This document shows positions 58,691 through 64,000 of a DNA stretch of 64,000 bases, one piece after another; positions within the stretch are counted from its first letter, which is position 1; each line of letters opens with the position of its first letter. The DNA lies in contig NC_081405.1 in assembly GCF_030272615.1 (NCBI RefSeq), forward strand, positions 25,312,272-25,376,271. Reading direction: 5' to 3'. This stretch comes from Cryptomeria japonica. Its lineage: Eukaryota > Streptophyta > Pinopsida > Cupressales > Cupressaceae. Under the pieces are notes generated by a model. It was not told where the DNA came from. It saw only the letters and a program-made list of their open reading frames with translations, and did no database searches. Made by a program: the position numbers and the translations under genes.

Positions 58691-61600
58691 AACCATGCTC
58701 TCTTTATCCACTACAAAAGTAGAGTACACGTGGCAAAAAAACATTCTTGTAAAGAATCCATTTGGCTTAAGATATTGTATTTTAATGTTGAGCTAGAGGT
58801 AGGAGCCATTATGATTCAGTATCATAGTTAGAAAGCCATATGTTTTCCAAAAAAAATTGACCTTTCATGAAAGGATAAAGCATATTGATGTCCAATACTA
58901 TTTTCTTGAGACGTGATAGAGAATGGGGAATGCTACAAGGAATAAATTACTCTTTGCACAATATTGTAAATGCATTGATGAAGCCAACGACCACAAAAAA
59001 ATTAAGGTGGTGCTATGAGTCTATGGCCCTCTTGTCCCCTAACAATTTGATCACAATATTGATATTGATACTCCCTTTTGTTTTGCATGGTGTTTGAAAA
59101 GTAGGAGAATGTTAGGAAAGGTACCTCAACACTACTTCCAATGTTAAAATTATAAAGCGTGATTTTTTTTGAGTTATAAAATAAAACTCAATTTCTAGGC
59201 TATAGAGTTAGTTTTTAGCTAAAAATAAATATTTTAAGTTGTTTGACACTACTTCTAGGGGTTCTTATTTTTTAGGTCTCTTTTAATTCTACAATTTAAA
59301 AAAAGGCCCAATCGACTTCTCAAATCAAAAGTTATGACCTTTAAAAGTTGGGCCTTTTGCATGTAGGAAATGAAAAAATGTGTTTGACATGAAAAAGAGC
59401 TAAAGGATAAAAGTAAAAAGCCGCATCACACTTTTATAAAAGAAATGGTCAATGCTGATTCAACTTTTTAAATTAAATCAATAGAAAGTGAAATATATGT
59501 TTTAAATTTTGAAATGATGTAAACTAATAAAATTTATATTCTTTTGTCTATTTTATATTTGTAATTTTAACGAAAATTTAAAAATTTATTTGAATGTAGT
59601 TTTTTATAAAGTAAACACTATAATTTAGTTCTTGATAAAATGTTGAAATTGAAGTTACACAAGCTATCACACTTTATTTAGTAAATTTTACCTTTTTTTC
59701 TTCAATTTTTTTTGTGTATATTGATAACTTCAAACTTTAGTGCATGGATATATTTTTTACTATTTTTTATAAATATATATTTTTCAATAAATTTGAAAAG
59801 TTGTGTGCTGAAATATAACTCTTTCCAATTGCCACCACCTTTTTTCTTAATTATTTATCCAAATTAGAAAAAAAAATATCATCTTGATATAGATTCTTTT
59901 CTCTACTGCATCATATTTTTTTCAAAAATTTTAAATAAATTTTAGTATTTTTTCTTGAAAAGATAATCAACCTTATATTTAGTGCTAATGACCTACTTTC
60001 AATAAAAATAAAATATAAAATATAAAAAACTAATTAAAATATTAAAAGATATATATTTTGAAAAATTCACTTATAGATCTATAAAATGGTATTTTACATT
60101 TCAATTTTTTTTTTTATAAGAGTAGGAGTTGTTGAAATATCGAGGATTTTTTTTGGTAATTAGACCCAAAGTGGTATAAAATATACATTTAGTAGACATT
60201 TCCAATTAAAAAAGTTGTGGCCCATATATAACTTAGCTATAATGAATCTATCTAGACCATATGTTTGACTAAAATTAATTTTTAGTTAGAATTACTTAAA
60301 TTCACTTGTGCTAATAAGTTGGCTTGCAATGTGACACAATTTTGTGCTTTTACCCTAAAATGAGAGATAAATCTTTTGATAAGTTTATGATGTCTTCTAT
60401 GGCACATCATAAGGCATCTTTCGCAGAGATAATGGAATCGAAATGGAACACTCAATTTGGCAAGTGGATTAATGAGGTTATGATAGGTTGAAGGAATATG
60501 CTATTTTCAGTTTGTAAATTCAACTTGAGATTTGGGTGTTGAGTTTTTAAGCTATGAATTTGGGTGCCAATTTTTGGGTGGTTTTATCTTATAGTTTTAT
60601 ATGTGTCACTTGATGGTTTGATGTATTATATACCTCATATATTAGGTGCTTGAGATGAAGGTTGTGTGAAATATTGGTAGATTATTGTTAAGTTTTTAGA
60701 ATTCCTTTAGATCTTTAATTGGTGATACTTTTTATTTGGATTGTGGAGTTTTTAGATCTCAAAAAGGTTTTCTCCATGTACACTTGTGCTATAATATATT
60801 ATTTATTTTATGTTCATACATTTTTCTTCTTAGATGTAATTATTAAAAGATTTTGCACAAAACTTTCTTTAGAATTTAACTTTAAGAGACTTTTTTGCAA
60901 ACCTTTCTTCCTTTGATGAAATACTAAAAACTAAACCATGATGTATTATGATTCAATCTCATTCATGCAACCTTAGTCTAGACACGTGTGACTTTGATCT
61001 TGTTTTCGTAGTTCTAGACTTGCTTAGTGACCTTGGTCTTTGTAGTTTTGCTTTTTAGAATCTTGTTTTACTTTGATATATAAAAATAGTGGTTCTTAGA
61101 AGAAATATTAGAAATTATTGTGTTAAGGAAGGGAATTCAATTAGTTTCCTACCATTTTAGTCAATCTCTTAATCATTTCAATAATTTAGAACAACTTAGA
61201 AGGGACACCAAGCATAAATACAAATTCTTATGTTTATTGTTTATGATTTGTAGATGTTGATGCAATAGTCTTGTAATGTTATATTAATCAAGTGATGTTG
61301 CGATGATGGATATGTGTGGATATCTAAAATAAATTAGGGTTTTTTTTATATGACATTGTAGCATGAACATTAGAATATTTTTACACTCAAGTTAATGGAC
61401 AACAACTTGTTGGAGGTGATTTGACTTGGGCCTAGGATTAAATTTGAATTCACAAATTTGGTTTTGTGTGTAGCCTTGAACTAATCTTAAGTTTGTAACT
61501 AGAGTCTTCAACCAGGAAAACAACATATTGGAAAGTTGGGCTTGAATTATTGTATAGTTTGAATGTCAACTCTTGTATATAAGTATACCACTTAGACACT

Positions 61601-62338
61601 AGACTATTACACTTGGAACAAACAATCATCTAAAAAATAAAAAATAATTTTAAAAATACTATAAATACACTTTTCATCCTTATATTTATTTTTAAATAAC
61701 TCATAATTATTTAAATATACTAATTATGCACTCCATTAAATTGTCATATTTAAGTGCTACTTAAATTATAGATAGAATACCATCTTTGAAATTTAAACAA
61801 AAAAAAATCGTGATTTTATTTTTTCACTCTACTACATCACACTTTTAACAATTAAATAATCAATAAAAAAATTATTTTTCATTCTTATAAAAAACCATAA
61901 TTATTTTTCATTCTTATAAAAAACCATAATATTTATCCTTCTTTTATTAATCAAAATGAACATTCCTCTATACATACCCTACCTCCTACCCAATTTCAAC
62001 TTATGACCTCTCTTTCAATAGTACAAGTTCTCAATCATTAGAGCAGGACAAACATACATTCTCCTCTTGCTAAGCAAAAGAGATTACAAGAGCTTCTTGA
62101 TCTAATAATAAAAAATCAGATTAATTGATGATGAATGAATTACTATTGTCTCATTATCTAAAGAAGTTACATACATCCAAAGACTTCTCAAAATGAATAA
62201 CTTGCATTATTAGAAATAAAATAAAAAACTAAAATAGATTTTACTATGTAATCATGCTACATAAACTAAAAGACTAAATGTATAAAATTATGCAATAATA
62301 TTCCAACAACTACATCATTGCCATCTTACAATAGAGAG
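58691..62338. other. Long AT-rich spacer, no gene seen
   Basis: 59100-60120 is extremely A/T-rich with long T and A runs. I found no domain, RNA gene or element ends on either strand. The last 200-300 bp before 62339 should include the 3' untranslated region of the PGK gene. Confidence 0.55.
61871..61928. repeat. 29-bp tandem duplication
   Basis: ATTATTTTTCATTCTTATAA followed by AAAACCATA occurs twice in a row with no mismatch. Confidence 0.9.
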
Positions 62339-63180
62339 TTAATCTTCATCTAAACAAACAACACCAGGAAGGGGTTTGCCTTCCAAAAGCTCCAAGGTGG
62401 CACCACCACCTGTGGAAATGTGTGTCATGTTATCAGCCACACCCATCTTCTCCACGGCAGCAACAGAGTCACCTCCACCAATGATGGTGGTCACACCCTT
62501 TCCACTCAACTCTGCAACCTTCTTTGCAATTCCCTGCATTAAAAATTCAATGTAAAATCAATCTCCACAGTTATAATTCTAAACGAGGCAGTATGATATC
62601 AACACATGAAGGAAAACACAAACCTCTGTTCCAAGAGCAAATTTTTCAAATTCAAAAACTCCCATGGGACCGTTCCAAATGATAGTTTTAGCTGTGTCCA
62701 AAGCCCGACTGAATGTTTTGATGGTGAGAGGTCCAATGTCAAGACCTAGCCATCCTTCTGGAATGGCCGATGAGGGAACAATCTGAATGCCAGGTATCAG
62801 TTAGCATTTTGTAAGACATTTTATGAGGATAGCTCTAATTTCACAAAATGCATATCACAAACCTTACTGTCTGCATCTGCAGCAAACTTGTCAGCTACAA
62901 CAATGTCCCTTGGCAGCAAAAGAGAAACACCTTTCAATTTGGCCTTAGCAATCAATGATGTGGCAAGATCAAGTTTGTCCTCCTCTACAATTGAAGCTCC
63001 AACAGAAAGCCCTTGGGCCTTGTAGAATGTAAAAATCATTCCACCCCCAAGAAGTAGGACATCAATCTTCTCAAGCAGGGACTCAATAACAGCGATTTTA
63101 GAGGAGACCTTAGACCCTCCCACAATTGCAGCAAAAGGTTTCTTAGGAGCAGAAATTGCACCTACTAGATAGTTAAGTTC
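62339..63180 (-). CDS. PGK: Phosphoglycerate kinase, C-terminal half (partial; three exons in window)
   Basis: The enzyme interconverts 1,3-bisphosphoglycerate plus ADP and 3-phosphoglycerate plus ATP, in glycolysis and the Calvin cycle. Exons, minus strand: 63180-62863 (106 codons), 62782-62624 (53), 62533-62339 (64 plus TAA). All junctions are phase 0 with GT-AG introns of 80 and 90 bp. Visible nucleotide-domain motifs in order: [102 protein letters not shown] and [20 protein letters not shown]. The 223 residues seen are a little over half of a normal PGK. The end, GVVCLDED, lacks the longer tail that I recall for Arabidopsis cytosolic PGK, so a plastid isoform is slightly favoured; not certain. 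Upstream exons are beyond 64000. Confidence 0.95.
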
Positions 63181-63221
63181 CTGCCTAACACAGCACTTCA
63201 GTTTACCTTCCAAGCTTGGGC

Positions 63222-63477
63222 ATGGGTTTAAAAGAAAAAAGTAACAAATTGGAACAATACAAGGTATTAAAGGTAAAAGAGTTTCCACAGTCAGGGGTTT
63301 ATAAATTAGGTTGATATGGGTCAGGTTCAAACAACACATTTTGGGTATAGGATTAAAAGCAAAAAGTAACAAATTGGAACAATACAAAGTATTAAAGGTA
63401 AAAGAGTTTCCTTGTTTCCACAGTCAGGGGTTTATAAATTAGGTTGATATGGGTCAGGTTTAAACGACACATTTTAA
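63222..63477. repeat. Tandem duplication of about 125 bp in the PGK intron
   Basis: GTAACAAATTGGAACAATAC occurs at 63241 and 63366. TATTAAAGGTAAAAGAGTTTCC, CCACAGTCAGGGGTTTATAA and TTAGGTTGATATGGGTCAGG follow in both copies. The second copy has an extra TTGTTTCC-type 8-bp piece. Few mismatches suggest a recent event. Confidence 0.9.
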
Positions 63478-63600
63478 GTTTTGACTTGTTTAGGTGGTTC
63501 ATTGGAAATCAAACTAATATGTAGATTCTATTGGAGAAGCTAGTGTGATTTCAGATGAACCACCTAAACAAATCAAAGCTTAGACTATGTTGTTTAAACC
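63457..63600. repeat. 144-bp foldback (MITE-like or hairpin) in the PGK intron
   Basis: The ends are GGTTTAAAC and GTTTAAACC. Arms of about 58-60 bases pair with few mismatches, including TTGTTTAGGTGGTTCAT against ATGAACCACCTAAACAA, and leave a loop of about 20-25 bases near 63518-63540. No coding content. It could be a small foldback transposon or a hairpin RNA source. Confidence 0.85.
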
Positions 63601-63614
63601 AAACTATTAGGTCA

Positions 63615-63822
63615 GCCTTAAACCACACACACTAAGCAACAAATTAAGCCTAGAGGATGTTAGTCAACTTTGAGTGTTTAACACTTTCAAGTCTAGAAGT
63701 GTATTCTTAGTGTGACAACATACATTAAGCAACATATTAAGCCTAAAAAATATCAATCAACTCTGAGTTTTAACACTTTTAAGTCTAAAAATATAAGCTT
63801 AGTGTGTGTGATTTAAGCTGTT
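63615..63822. repeat. About 208-bp element with 20-bp terminal inverted repeats in the PGK intron
   Basis: CTTAAACCACACACACTAAGC near 63618 and GCTTAGTGTGTGTGATTTAAG near 63798 are inverted copies with one or two mismatches. The interior also carries two direct half-copies (AAGCAACA.ATTAAGCCTA and AACACTTT.AAGTCTA), so it looks like a MITE with an internal duplication. Confidence 0.7.
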
Positions 63823-64000
63823 CCAAACTATTGACATGCGAAAAAGCACAATGAAACATCTACTATGAAAGATGATGCTGGAGCTGCTGCAGAGGCTGAT
63901 GAATGGATGATAGGCTGAAATTTCTGTCAGATGAATGAAGTACTTTGATAAGCCTCCATAGTTTTAACTTCTAAGTTCTTCTACTTAAAATGTTTTCCGT

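Larger units (their letters stand above)
63181..64000 (-). other. PGK intron, at least 820 bp
   Basis: An acceptor TTAGGCAG lies directly before the 63180 exon edge. No further PGK exon is found up to the window end on the minus strand. The intron carries a tandem duplication and two foldback structures listed separately. Confidence 0.7.

Noticed and set aside
63187-63212. A 26-bp intron joining an upstream PGK exon ending at GGAAG
   Set aside because: Far too short for a plant intron, and the sequence upstream does not code for the expected PGK residues; the real upstream exon lies beyond the window.

Overview
This is a nuclear stretch of a large-genome seed plant, most probably a gymnosperm. 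Two plant host genes sit at the edges, both on the minus strand: a complete chloroplast chaperonin-60 alpha gene (5062-9199, nine exons) and the 3' half of a phosphoglycerate kinase gene (62339-63180, three exons, the rest lying beyond the right edge). The roughly 50 kb between them is almost wholly LTR-retrotransposon DNA. The assignment to gymnosperms is inference from repeat load and style; no species is claimed.

Layout. 1-2550: decayed Copia material (gag side, then an LTR). 2551-5061: AT-rich spacer with two local duplications. 5062-9199: CPN60A. 9885-52331: element A, an old LTR element without recognisable gag-pol, with LTRs at 9885-11442 and 48985-52331. Element A has been entered by (i) a 2.5-kb non-coding LTR element C (12894-15351), (ii) an inverted solo LTR of family B (15986-17432), (iii) a 26-kb Ty3/gypsy Tat-lineage element B (18847-45079), itself entered by (iv) element D (35016-42781), a gag-only non-autonomous element with a single long open frame, and (v) a 5'-truncated LINE (49298-51068) in the 3' LTR of A. 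Target-site duplications are visible for D (CTATC, exact), B (AAACC/AGACC), A (AATAA/AATAT) and the LINE (14 bp). By-eye LTR divergence is about 5% for A, 2% for B and 1.4% for D, which agrees with the nesting order. 52332-58690: decayed repeats, including Copia RNase H and LTR remains. 58691-62338: AT-rich spacer. 62339-64000: PGK exons and a long intron carrying a duplication and two foldback structures.

Most unusual signals. Element B carries clusters of a degenerate 8-mer, TAGCGCAT. They lie in sense orientation ahead of gag and in the opposite orientation ahead of an antisense plant-mobile-domain (PMD) open frame. That antisense frame also has, further upstream on the minus strand, a TATA-like box, a start codon and a donor-like splice site, so B looks as if it holds two divergently coded transcription units with matching leaders. 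Element A has a different CG-centred motif array (CTCGTACGAG) at the same place after its primer-binding site. A and B share a strongly conserved leader block and post-pol trailer although A has lost all coding capacity. The LINE carries an intact 242-codon frame of unknown function downstream of its RNase H domain.

How the parts work together: the two host genes belong to chloroplast protein folding and to glycolysis or the Calvin cycle, and have no operon-like link. A, C and D would depend on proteins from other elements; D supplies only a Gag-like protein. B is broken in its sense coding region.
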